From Viscum album (lineage: Eukaryota; Streptophyta; Magnoliopsida; Santalales; Viscaceae): a stretch of DNA of 64,000 nt. Within the stretch, counting starts at the first letter, position 1. The number at the start of each line of letters is the position of its first letter. The notes beneath the pieces are model-generated. The model made no database searches and was not told the origin of the DNA. It saw only the letters and a list, made by a program, of their open reading frames with translations. Of the stretch, positions 1 to 11,353 are shown in pieces. The translations under genes were made by a program, and so were the position numbers. The stretch covers positions 938,853,195-938,917,194 of the forward strand of contig OY728120.1 of assembly GCA_963277665.1 (NCBI GenBank), written 5' to 3'.

Positions 1-60
1 AAATATTTCTAATAGGTGAAGGTATTTCAAAATCCATGGGTGGATCTTACATTTTAACAG

Positions 61-690
61 CTAGAATATATTGTTCATGAAGTGTAGAGTTACTCTTATT
101 TGTGTCATGACTATTATTTGTAGAGGGAATTCATAATTAATCACTTGGAAATTATCCAACTAGTATATATTAGCTTTCCTGATCTCTGCTAGGCTATGAA
201 GTAGACATTATGAAACCATCCCCATTTTTTGAAATTAATACATGCTCGTTATGACCAAAATATGTTTTTCTCTTGATACTCTTTAAACTTATTTCTTCTT
301 CTATCATGAGAGGAAATAAAATTCTTCATATGGGGGAAAATTTATATTTTAGTGTGTTTTAGGGACTCCCACTACTGTACAGCTTGGTTTCCACCAACAC
401 TGATTTTTTATCAACAACAAAAGTGTTTTTAATTGTAGATGGTACTTCCCTTTCCTGAGGTGATTTCGACCAATTGATAGCTATTAAATGATGTCTAAAA
501 GGTGCATAGCTACTCTAATCTATTTCATTAATATTTTTTTATATGGAATGAATAATGAGATACCTGGAAATTGTCCAACCTTTAAAGATGAGGAGTTTTT
601 AACTCTGCCAGTCTGATGAGGCTATGTAAACTCCTAACTCCTTCCATCATTAGAGGAAATAGAAAACATCATAGGGAGGACAAAAAAATC
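61..690. repeat. Diverged tandem duplication of unknown origin
   Basis: Two blocks, about 61-340 and 480-690, can be aligned by eye. Shared pieces include the text around a gctagaa/gctatta start, a 'cttggaaattatccaac' versus 'cctggaaattgtccaac' core, a gaggctatg-type motif and an 'atgagaggaaata' versus 'ttagaggaaata' end. The offset falls from about 420 to about 345 bp, so the second copy carries a deletion. No open frame or family is recognised. Confidence 0.5.
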
Positions 691-1214
691 CCTTCACTTA
701 AAGATAAAATTTGAAGTTTGATTCAATTAAAACTAAATAAATTCAAAACATTATATATTTTCAGAGTCCTCATTAAACTTCCCATCTTTCAAATATTCAA
801 AAACAACATTTAACATCATGAGAAATATTACGGAAAATTATTTCATTAAAATTTCTCAAATACCACATTCTCTTATACTACCATCAATATGCCCATCGAT
901 ATTCAGAAAATTTGTAGATGTCCTAGGTAAATAATTCTAATTTTCCTCTTCATCAACATGGGAATCCAATTATTTCTAAAGGATTTTGTCAAATCAAAGT
1001 TATTTTCCTTCATTTTAAACCATTTTCCCATGTCACTTTTTTTAATCTTTCTCACCTTTATTCATGGTAATTCTTTTACCCTTCTTGTTCTTGTTAACTT
1101 CATTCCACAAATTCACTTCAGGCTATGGAATGAATTCCTTATGGAAAACCTTGTAATTAGAAATTTTGTGTCAAATAATTCAAAAAAAAGTTCAAAAAAA
1201 TGAGGGACATGTTT
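691..1214. other. AT-rich stretch, no gene recognised
   Basis: This is low-complexity AT-rich sequence. A short open frame at 958-1203 on the plus strand is composed mostly of Phe, Leu, Ile and Asn and matches nothing I know. It may be the far 3' part of the LINE-like relic that follows on the minus strand, but no domain can be read. Confidence 0.4.
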
Positions 1215-1500
1215 CTAGTCCACTTTTACCTTAGACTTGTGGTCATTGGAAAACAAATTGATCACATTCAGAAGCATTGAATAAAAGTTGGCCTCGATCA
1301 ATGATCTGGAATATAAACCAACCTCACTATTATGAGTATAATGATCCATCATCATATGTATACCAATATAAGTAGAAATGTTATTCAAGATTATGGGATT
1401 CCATAAAACCCAATTCTGAACATGTAATCTAACCCATACCAATACAGTTGAATTCCTTTGATTGAATGGGTCATAGATGATATCCCATTATGTTTCCTCC
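1215..1500 (-). pseudogene. DUF4283-like fragment, probable LINE ORF1 relic
   Basis: The minus-strand translation contains WVRLHVQNWVLWNP followed by a pattern like the plant DUF4283 domain found in LINE ORF1 proteins: WVRLH, then a W-N core, a helix, an MDHYT-like stretch and an LxEANF-like strand. The reading continues upstream of the first Met with PFNQRNSTVL, so the Met near 1440 is not a true start. Stops lie on both sides and no zinc knuckle can be recognised downstream. The family assignment rests on motif spacing alone; a host DUF4283 gene fragment is the alternative. Confidence 0.4.
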
Positions 1501-2194
1501 TAATTACAGTGTTTAAATTAATGTTACAAAACATCCACACATCATAAAGGAAATCCTTGTATACATTAAGGAAGAAAAATAAAAATCTTACAAGTAGAAT
1601 ATTCTTTCAATCACTTCTTCCCTAATAAAGAGAAATATGATATTTGAGATCCGAGTAAGACCGCATCTTATAACCCTTAACGTATGTAACACATCCATGA
1701 AAAGATAATTTGAATAAATCAAGACTCTATAAAATAGAATCTAGATATTAAATTATTGAGAAGCCATCAAACAATATTTTTTAAAAATAGAATACTTGTG
1801 AAGATTATCTTTGGAAATATCCACACCTCTAAGAGCCTCAACAAAAGAGACTCATCTACTTTTTGTAGATCACAAAGTCCCACAAGATATTTTTTCAATG
1901 GCCAATTTCTTATGGATATCATATTAAACCTTCCACACATAATTTAAATATAACTTCCAATATGGTTGAAAATAATCCTTGAGTTTAAGTAATATCAAGA
2001 CAAATTCAAATCTTCTTTGAATTTCAGTAGGATATTTGAATGAAATCCATAATGAATCTTCTTCTTCATGAGAATGATATCCATCCTCTAGTTCAATCAC
2101 TTTTGAAAATACTAATAACAAAGGAAAATTAATATTTTTATTTGAAGAAATTTTGAAATCATATAAAGGAATCCAATCATTAAAAAATGGTTAT
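1501..2194. other. Unassigned region upstream of the DUF4283-like fragment
   Basis: It contains short minus-strand frames such as 1924-2121, with an acidic EDGYHSHEEEDS segment that could be the N-terminal part of the same LINE ORF1-like relic. Stops are too frequent to join them. Nothing else is recognised. Confidence 0.3.
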
Positions 2195-2778
2195 TTTTGT
2201 GTGAAAAACCATTGACTTCATATATGTTAAACTACAACATTCCATTTTTTATTTTTTCAAAACATTCCATATAAAATTTGTCAAAAGATTACATTTTGAA
2301 TTTTTTTTAACTGTTAAAAAGGTGATGTAAAATTTATTTTACAAACTTTTCATGTTAACATACATAAATCCATTAAATAATATTATGAATATTTGCATAG
2401 AAGACCAATATTTAGAAAATAATTCATTAAAACATTTAAAATGAGGTTTTTAAAGTAAAGTGTCCCTTATATTGAGTTACAATCATAACATAAAAACATT
2501 ATATTTATGAATAATAATATTTATTTAATAACATACTTTGTAATTATAATTTTTAAGATTTATAATTCTTTATATTTCTATTTTATAATAAACTAATCAA
2601 TCAAAAAAATTCACATCGGACATCTTGATAAGATTTGGCTTATATGCTCAAAATAAATTTGGTAGGTAGACTATGGTCAAATAGGTCATCATGAAATCAT
2701 ATATAGAATCATAATAGTAATAATTGAAATTTTAATATATGAATTGTATTTTTTTAAACAGTTATGAAATATTTTTAT

Positions 2779-2849
2779 GAAAAATGAAGTACATTACAAT
2801 CATGGATACGGTAGGTCGTACGTACACATGAGTAACACTTCCATTTTTC
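2779..2849 (-). promoter_or_regulatory. LTR1 leader hairpin a
   Basis: Outer arms GAAAAATG and CATTTTTC pair exactly, AAGT pairs with ACTT inside them, and CATG pairs with CATG nearer the loop. The loop holds GTCGTACGTAC. It corresponds in position to the hairpin at 51225-51284, where different arm bases also pair. Confidence 0.55.
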
Positions 2850-2968
2850 AATGATCAGGATGGAAAGAAATTAAGTGCTATTTTATCATTACATAATTAT
2901 AATTATTTTCTGAATATAATATTTTATCTTTAACTAAACTTATATATATAATCTGTGTGATGTGGTGA

Positions 2969-3037
2969 AGAAAAATGAATCACATCGCTTTATAGAGGTG
3001 TAGTCCACACGTACGCATGAATGAGGATATCATTTCT
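2969..3037 (-). promoter_or_regulatory. LTR1 leader hairpin b
   Basis: The AAATG arm near 2973 pairs with CATTT near 3031. The interior keeps the family text atcgctt...gtagtccacacgtacgcatga. It starts about 190 bp from hairpin a. Confidence 0.4.
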
Positions 3038-3155
3038 CAACGAATGGAAAGTTAATAAATTAGATGATATATAATCATTAAAAATTGATACATATGTCTT
3101 TAATATCTTATATATACATTAAATCCATCATTATATCTTGTTGTAATAGGCGTTG

Positions 3156-3219
3156 ATGAAAAACGAATTAGATCGGTTCACGAGACAATAGTCTGATTAC
3201 ACACAAACGATGGTTTCAT
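3156..3219 (-). promoter_or_regulatory. LTR1 leader hairpin c
   Basis: Outer arms ATGAAA and TTTCAT pair exactly; the inner TCGGTT pairs with AAACGA with one mismatch. It starts about 187 bp from hairpin b. Confidence 0.4.
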
Positions 3220-3552
3220 TTCCCATTTGATGGAATAAAAAGAAGAATATAATTTATACCAATAATATAATAACATATCATTATATTTTATATATTTATT
3301 TAATTATATCATTAGTGATTAAAAATATTTTAATGGGGTAGAATAATAAATAATACTAAAACATTCAATCAAAAATGTATACCTCTTCTTTTGAAAACAT
3401 CCTTTACCTTTCCCCATAAGCCCTATAAGGTTAGAATTATACATAACAAAATATCTCTATAAATATGGTAGGGATTATAGTGTGTAATTTTGGTAGGTAT
3501 TGTACAAACTAAATGTATTTATATATTTTAATGAAAGAGGAGAGGAGGTTCT

Positions 3553-3562
3553 ATTTTATAAG
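3553..3562 (-). promoter_or_regulatory. LTR1 TATA-like box
   Basis: The minus strand reads TTATAAAATAG, at the position where younger LTRs of the family have CTTATAAAAGG, next to a conserved gaggggcactcttgg block. Confidence 0.4.
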
Positions 3563-5030
3563 AGAGGGGAGGGGCACTCTTGGAATTACATAATGTATTA
3601 AATTAATATAAAATAATATAAATTAATTATCATGTTCAAATAGATCCAAATTTATATGATTAAATTATAAGATTGTTAGTATTATAAATAATCTCATAAA
3701 ATAAAATTTAGGCATTTTTAGAATAATTTTTTACCCTTATCATTTTTTAACCCGTGTTAACCCTTTTTGACGACTACTGAAATAATAACGTATTTTACAA
3801 TTTGGGTGCATGATAGTTACTATAAAATAAAACATGTCCCATAAAAGGACCATGTATGATATTTTCCATAATATACCATTTACTAGTAATTATATAGAAC
3901 TCCAAATATTTTATATTAATTAATAAAATATTACTTATTATAATATATCATTAATGTCATTTTTAGAACTATTCATTTAATTGGACTTCAAAAACAACAT
4001 GATATCAATGATATTTGATTATAATCCATTAAAAATCCCAAAAATGTTATATTTATATATATAATTCTTAAAAAATAATGATTCATTCAAATTGTGTTAA
4101 TTTCAATATTTTTCAAATTTTTTATTTTATTTTATACTAATTGATTAAATAATGTAGTGATGTTGGGTAAATTTTTAAGGTAAATATATCATCACTAAAA
4201 AAATTAGATTACCATGAAAAAAATAATATTTAAAATGGAAATTTATAGTTGAATATTAGTTTTTTTATCCCTATATCAAAATATTATAGATATTAAATGT
4301 AAGAAGGTGACATTTTTTACATTATCTTTTATAAAAATATTATAAAGGTCATAATCAAATGAATAAGTCACCAATTTTTCATATTTTAGAAACTGTAACG
4401 GAAATTGATGAGATAAACTGATCCAATTTGATAATGAAATGTTTTCTTGTCAATTTTTAGTCCTTACCATATTATTGTTAACCTTAATTACCTCATTTAC
4501 CCTTACTATAGTGACAATTATTTATTATAGTTATTATAAATAATGAAAAAAATAGAAGAGAAATATTTAACAAATGATTACCACATGATTATAAATATTG
4601 TATCCGTTTTCCATAATTCAATTTATATAGGTGGTAAAAGTTATCCTAATATTAAAACACAAAATGTAAAATAAAATAGTTTTTTTGAAAATTTTATTTT
4701 ATGTATAAAAATTTTTTAATAGCAATATTCAATGATAAAATTGATTATAACAAACACAATAAGAATGTAAAAAAATCATAGAACTGATTTTTTCATGAAA
4801 ACATTTTTAAAAAAAATGAAACTTGGTAAATTCATGATAAAGAATATATTTTTTGATAAAAATCCAAATTTTTTACTATTCACTAGAAAATAAATCATTT
4901 CAGAATTATCCCAAAATTTCATAATAAGATAATTTTAAAATTATGATTTCAAAAATGATATCATTTTTATCAAAACAAATTTGTAAATTTTCCATAAATT
5001 AATTATAATATTTTCTCTCATTAATTATTT

Positions 5031-6782
5031 AAAACCATTTTTTATGAAAGGAATTTTTTTATGAATAAACTAACTTTTCTGAAATTTGAGTTCTTATTAA
5101 ATTTTGTATCCTGATTAAAAAATTATTTATCTCAATAATAAAGGGTATTCCCTTTAAGAACACATTTTTTGAAAACCCACGTCGTAAAAATGGGTTAATT
5201 AAACTTCCTCTTGAAAAGAGGGAATGTGAAATAAGAAATTCATATGGAATAACAAATAACTGAGTTTCCAAAAAGGATAACATTATTGGGTAGTAAAAAT
5301 ATAGATATAGAGGAAAATTTTAATATCCAAGTAATTATGGTGATTGATATAGGTCATTCATCACAGTAAAGTGAATGATCATGAGAAATTTAATGAATAC
5401 AATATCATAAACAAAATTTTAATAAAAAAATTGATATTATTATTAAAAATAAAGCTAATTGGAAAATATTATAGTTCCATTGTATTTTTCATAATTTTGA
5501 TCAATTAATTAGTCATCTAGACTAATAAATTAATGATATATACTTAATTTGAAATTATAATTTCATCCTTTAATCAATATCAACAACAATATCATCATTT
5601 ACTCCAAATTATGAGTATTTAAGATGAATGATTCATGCCTGATGAACTAAAATCAACTACTAACATATCATATAATCCATAAAAGGATAAAAATATATTC
5701 CACTGGTATTTAGATATTATCTAAAAAATAATAGTTATAACAATTTAAGATACTTCCAACAATTTATATACCACCAAATGAATAAATAATTCATTTATCA
5801 ACAAAATTAAATAATATCACTAATGGTTCAACATATATCATTTTACAAATTAATATACATATAATTACTAATAATATTTCAAACTAATATTGAAACCCAA
5901 TGAATATAATGATTTGATCACAAATTCTTCTAGTGTAAATTTAATATATATCTTCAAATTACATTAATAGCTCTAAAATTTTCAAAAACATGTGTGGCAT
6001 GGTCATACATTCTCCAAGATATGCTAATCAATTCAATAAATAACCAGAATCACTATAAAGACCCATTAAAATAATATATTATTCTGAAAGATAATTCAAC
6101 ATTTAATAATTAAATAAAATCCCATAACATTTTTTAAACATAATCAAAGAACCCCCCCCCAAATATAGTGATATTCTTATGAAATAAAATTAATCACTTA
6201 ATCACAAGATCACTTTTCAGAACCATGGTTATCTATATGAAAAAACATGTGTTCCCAACATCATCTTAATATTTATTTTTCAATTAATTTATAAAATTTA
6301 ATGAAAACGTATACATCACATAGCACATATGTAGGTTTTTCATCCTAGTCACCCTTCATTTGGGGGTTCAAGCCCCACGGCCAAGCCAGATGCAAAAAAT
6401 TGTTTCCTGACCTTCGGGTTGTTCTTTTTCTAAAACTATATTAATTAAATTCTAATATCCTTCCATGAAAATATAATAAAAAATAAAAAATAATCATAAT
6501 AATTAAATAACATATTAAATTAATGTTTTTTAGTAGTTTTTTATCGATTTCCCCACAAAAATAAACTTTTAGGATTAGAAAAACTTTCTTTTCATGACAC
6601 ATCTTCATAATTTTCATCTTGACCTTATCCTTGCTCACAATAATCATTAAAAATAAGTGAAAAATATATTAAAAATATGTTATGAATTCAAAAAGAATCT
6701 TATGTTTCATAAAAAATAAATAAATAAACACATTAGTCCTTTAATAATTTTAAAAATTATCCTTTTTCAGATTAAAATTTGG
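5031..6782. other. Gutted interior between LTR1 and LTR2
   Basis: About 1.7 kb of AT-rich DNA lies between two same-orientation LTRs, where gag-pol would be expected. No RT, integrase or gag motif is readable; the 5059-5283 minus-strand frame is unrecognised. A run of nine C at 6152-6160 is present. Just left of LTR2, near 6755-6775, is a very weak match to the initiator-Met tRNA primer site. Confidence 0.35.
6330..6430 (+). other. Pol III B-box-like remnant, possible SINE
   Basis: A GC-rich island reads GGGGGTTCAAGCCCCACGG, which fits the tRNA T-arm/B-box consensus and stands out from its AT-rich surroundings. It is preceded by catcctagtcaccc and followed by gggttgttctttttc. No convincing A-box and no full tRNA fold are seen, so a tRNA-derived SINE remnant is the best guess. 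Confidence 0.3.
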
Positions 6783-7085
6783 GTTTAAAATAAATATTTT
6801 CATACATAAGATATAACCAACTTTTCAAAAATACTGACATAAAACATTTTATAAGTAATCACAAAGGAAAAAATAAAACTCATAATTTTTTTTACCTTAA
6901 ATCATAAAAAACTCTTTTAAACGTTTTCTCAATGTTATAAATTTCATCCTTAAAAAGAATAAATTACTATCTTTTAAACATAAGATAATTATCTAACCTT
7001 CTGAAATAAAAATATTTATATAAAAACCATATAATTAAGATAAATATCATAGGTAACTCAAGGGAAAAAATTTATATCACTCTTA

Positions 7086-7192
7086 ATTATGGAATAACCT
7101 TCACCATTACAAACAGAATAACCTTCATTATTAACAGTGGAATAACCTTTGTGGTTACAAATGGAATAACCTTCATGGTAAACTTCTAAAAT
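7086..7192 (-). repeat. LTR2 U5 short tandem array
   Basis: Four degenerate units share the core tggaataacctt, each followed by a variable cac/cat/gtgg and ttaca/taac segment; the period is roughly 24-28 bp. It lies at the position where other LTRs of this window carry 28-40 bp arrays. Confidence 0.55.
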
Positions 7193-8110
7193 AAATCATA
7201 CCAAATTCCTTAGAGGGATTTCATGGACCCACCTATCTGTGGTTTATAATATTACCACACATCCTTGGTTTATAAAAAAACCATATATCATCATAAACAA
7301 TTAATAATAACCATAACATATTCACAACACAAAATATCTTTCAAATATCAACATTACACTCATAAAAATATTTGTTTCACTAATAAGAAATCATTTTTTG
7401 ATATTAAAATATCCATTACATTTAAATGAATTTTTAAAAATACATGGAAAAATAAAAATAGACCTTTTATTTTAAGAAAAAATTAATTATTAAAAATTAA
7501 TTCAAACATAAAATAAGGTTAATGGTGGAGTAAAAACGGTTGATGTCGTATGTGTTAAAATATAACATTAATTTTTTTCTTTTGGTCGAAAATGATTTGT
7601 ATAAAATATATAAAAATATTAATTTTGATAACCTTTTAAATATAGTAAAAATAAAAATAAAATTTCCTTTATAATTAATTCTTCTATTCATAAATACATC
7701 CATATAATAATTTTAATAATATTAATATGGAAGATAAATATTTATAAAATAAATCTTTAAAAAATTTAAGATGAGGTTTTTATAGTAATGTGTACCTTAT
7801 ATTGAGTCTGAACCATCACATGAATTATTTATCTTCTAGAATAATAAAATTTTGATAATTATTTACTTTATTGTGAATATTTTTCAATTTTTTCATTCCT
7901 TTTATTTCCATGTTTTAATCAATTACATTAAAATTTTACATCACATTGAATGTTTTGATGATAATCAAAATATATATCCAAAATCACATTGATAGGTAGT
8001 ATAGAGTCAAAGAGTTCACTATTATATTATCTAAATGATTTTAATATTTTAATAATTATCATTTTAGTATATCAATTATACTTTAAAAACCAATTATTAA
8101 TTATGGTTAA

Positions 8111-8185
8111 GAAAAATGAATTGCATTATAATCATAGATTCGGTATGTCGTACATACGCATAAGTAACTCTAGAAACATTCAACG
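8111..8185 (-). promoter_or_regulatory. LTR2 leader hairpin a (eroded)
   Basis: The family text is conserved (aaaaatgaatt, tcgtacatacgcat), but the outer arms now pair poorly. The loop palindrome is altered to GTACATACG. Confidence 0.35.
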
Positions 8186-8302
8186 ATCATACGTGAAATA
8201 ATTTAAGTGTTATATTATATTCAAAAAAATTATCATTATATAATAAATATAATATTACCTCCTTAACTATTCATATATATATCAACCATATTATGCGGTG
8301 AT

Positions 8303-8371
8303 GAAATATGAATCACATTTACTTGGTAGAGGTGGTAGTCCACACGTTTGAACGGATGATGTTATTATTTC
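8303..8371 (-). promoter_or_regulatory. LTR2 leader hairpin b
   Basis: The outer arms GAAATA (8303) and TATTTC (8366-8371) pair exactly. The interior keeps gaggtggtagtccacacg. Confidence 0.45.
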
Positions 8372-8493
8372 TAATTAAATAGAAATCTAAGATATTAGAT
8401 GATATATTATATTTTCATCATGATTAATATGTCATTAATATCATATATATAATTTAAATCCATTACTATATATATTAGTGAGAGGTGGTGATT

Positions 8494-8558
8494 GAAAATG
8501 AAAAACATTGGTTCGTGAGGCGGTAATGCACCATGCACACGAACAATGGTTTCGTTTC
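8494..8558 (-). promoter_or_regulatory. LTR2 leader hairpin c, long inner stem
   Basis: Left arm CATTGGTTCGTG (8506-8517) and right arm CACGAACAATG (8538-8548) form 11 base pairs with one bulged G, around a 20-nt loop. Outside them GAAAATGAAA and TTTCGTTTC pair further. This is the longest stem of the whole set. Confidence 0.6.
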
Positions 8559-8883
8559 TCATTTGATGCAATAAGGTGATAGATATAGGTTATGAAGTTA
8601 ATATAATAAATATTATTATATGGGATATAATGATTAATTTATATTATCATGGTTGGATAAAATTTCAATGAGGTGGAAAATAAATAAAACTAAAATATTC
8701 AGTTAAACGAAATACCCCTTCTTCAGACAATCTCTTTTTCATTACACCTTAAGCCCTATAAGGTGTTAATTTTAGCTTAAACAAGTGTTCTATACAGATT
8801 TTATGGATTATAGTAATGGATTTTTGAAGGTTTTGGATGAAAAAAATTATGTTTAAGTGTGAATAAAATAGGATATTAGGTTC

Positions 8884-8894
8884 CATTTTATAAT
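8884..8894 (-). promoter_or_regulatory. LTR2 TATA-like box
   Basis: The minus strand reads TTATAAAATGG, upstream of the leader and beside the shared gaggagaggggcac block. Confidence 0.4.
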
Positions 8895-10582
8895 AGAGGA
8901 GAGGGGCACTTTTCAAATTAATCAAAAATATTAATTTAATAGAAATTAATTTTAATTTTAAAATTGAAAAAAATTTAATATTATTATATAATAAGATATA
9001 TATTAGCCTAAATAAACTCATAAAATTAATTTTTAATAAGTTTGGATTATATTTTTACCCTTATATTTTTAACTCATGTTAACCCTTTTTGATGATTATT
9101 GGGATAGGAAAGCTTTTTACTATTTACCAATCAAGAAAGTCACTATTTTAAGAAAATTAGACCATAAATAGATAATAAATGATGTTTTAAACCATATAAA
9201 AATTACATGTCTTATAATAGGATTTTTTTTGTTATTTAATTATTTAATAATAATTCATTTATTATATAATATCATCGATTTAATTTTTGGAACTATTAAA
9301 TTATGCTGACTTTGAAAAAAACATGAAATCAAAGGAATTATACTATAATCCTTTAAAAATTGCATAACATGTTTTATTTTTCTAAAAGGTTTATAGAAAA
9401 AAATTGTCAATTCAAATTATATTATTTTAAAAATAATTAATTTTATTTTTCTATTAATTGAATAAATATTGTGTCAGCGTTGTTTATAAATTTAAGTTAA
9501 TTATTCCATCTCTAATAATTCTATGTTAATTAATATTAGAAAAAATAAAATATAAATCAAATGAATATTTATAAAAAAAGATATGTTTTTAATCCTCATG
9601 GAAAAATATTATTGACATATAATGCAACAAAGTGACATTTTTTATGTTATCTTTTACAGAAATATTATAATGGTCAAAATGAATGAAATATGGCACCATG
9701 TTTCCTTATGTTTGAAACTTTGATGGAAATGGATGAGATCAAATAGGATACTGGAATGTTTTTAAGTCAAATTTTTTTTGTTGTCATATTATTTTTAACT
9801 ATAATAACTTTATTTACTCTTACCATGGTGAAAATTATTAACTATAGGTACTATTAATAATGAAAAATGTAATAGGTACTTATTTAACAAATTTGGGTTG
9901 CCTGATTAAAAATATTCCATAAATTTTTCATGATTAAATTTCTCTAATTAGTATAAATTAATTTAAGATTAAAATAAAAAATAAAAATAAATTTTTTTTA
10001 TGATACTTTCCTTCTAAGTATAAATGTGTTTCTAAATAAATTTGACATTGTAAAATATTGAAACAAAAAAAATTTAATAAAAAAATATTTATTTTTTAAA
10101 ATTCACATTAAATTCATAATTTTTAAAAAAATCAAAAACAATTACTATAATATAATTTTTACATTGTAATTTCAAATCTTATATCCTTCTTATAAAATAA
10201 AAGTTCAAAAAGTTCAAAAAATTATATATAATATTTTGTCACAAAATAAATAAAAACTATTTTTAAAGAAAACATATTTTTGATAAATATAATGAATATA
10301 CTAAAAATTGAGTACTTATTTCCTAAGAATTTATCAATATATTTTGGTTGATTAGAAATTTTATATATATTACATAATGCAGTTAATAGAATTCCCACTC
10401 CCTAATTCAACGGCTATGTTCTAACGGTCATATTTAAATAATAATATTATATGTTTCTATCATGTTTAATGTTGTTTATCTTGTACACTGTGAAACATAG
10501 ATTTTATTTTAAATTCTCATGATATTATAGTAAAAATAAATACAATTTAAAATGACTCTTTAAATTTTCAACATTATTGTTA

Positions 10583-11353
10583 CAATTTCCAAAATTATAA
10601 ATACATTTATTAGAGTAGTTTATAACATTATCACTTATCTACAAACACATTTCCACAATACAATCTAGATCAACAGATTTTGACTTTTTTCCTATGGAAA
10701 GAAGTATAGAAGCTCCTTATAAAACTCGTTCATTCTCTCCCATAATCTTATAAGCTCATTTGGATATACTTTATTCATTATTATTAACAAACAGAGCCTA
10801 AAAACTACATAAAGGTATTTTTCATAAAAATATTCCCCTTTGGGTTTTTGGAAACTCCCAAATATTTTAATGGAATATTGTACATAATTTCATCAGAAAA
10901 GTTCAGAACTAACCAGAAACATAGGTTGAAATAGCTGGAAATTAGATAATGCATCAATTATTCACTAACCACTAACTCTAATAACAAATGAGTGAATAAT
11001 ATAATGATAAATTAGAGTTAAAGGAAAATATCTTCATGAAAAAAATTGCTTAGTTTTCATGTTTTTCAACACAAACTCCACCAAGATTATCCCCCTATAT
11101 AGTCATTTATAAACTCTCTCCCTTACTCAAATTCCATAATAGGATTTATCCCCATTTTCAATAAGAAATAACACTCCCAACCTCTTAAATTATTCCCATG
11201 GAAATCTTTTACCTTATAACTTATGATGAAAATCTCCATATAAGTACATAGAAAACATCCCCTAAGTTTATCAATGAAACTAAAGATAATTTTCGTAAAA
11301 GGTTGGAAATGAGTGTTATAAATACAAACATGTTATGAAATAGAATCACTATG
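10583..11353. other. Interior remnant flanking LTR2, cut by the Sirevirus
   Basis: AT-rich sequence directly beyond the LTR2 terminus, where the 3' end of pol and the polypurine tract would lie. No protein domain is readable. It ends at CTATG (11349-11353), the left flank of the Sirevirus insertion. Confidence 0.35.

Larger units (their letters stand above)
2195..5030 (-). mobile_element. Truncated gypsy LTR (LTR1)
   Basis: This stretch aligns in order with LTR2 (offset about 5.33 kb): the 'atgaggtttttaaagta' block at 2442, three hairpins, 'taagccctataaggt' near 3418, a TATA region near 3555 with gaggggcactcttgg, and 'acccttatcatttttta' near 3735. Its left edge begins near the block that reads 'cattgtcaccgcatatg' in LTR6, so about 0.9-1.5 kb of the U5 side is missing. 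The right edge is uncertain within some 200 bp. Orientation is minus, because the TATA and leader order match the minus-strand LTRs at 49.8-60.6 kb. Confidence 0.6.
6783..10582 (-). mobile_element. Degenerate gypsy LTR (LTR2), about 3.8 kb
   Basis: The left (U5) edge is placed by a tttcatacataagatat block shared with LTR4 and LTR5 sixteen bases inside their edges. The right edge ends in ...attgttaca, the complement of a TGTAACA LTR start. In order it holds a U5 tandem array (7086-7192), 'ggacccacc' near 7227, three hairpins (8111-8558), a TATA region (8884) with gaggggcac, and 'caacggctatg' near 10409, which is also present near the end of LTR6. The total length matches the other family LTRs. 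Confidence 0.55.

Noticed and set aside
958..1203. Plus-strand frame of 81 codons
   Set aside because: Low-complexity hydrophobic composition in AT-rich DNA with no similarity to a known family.
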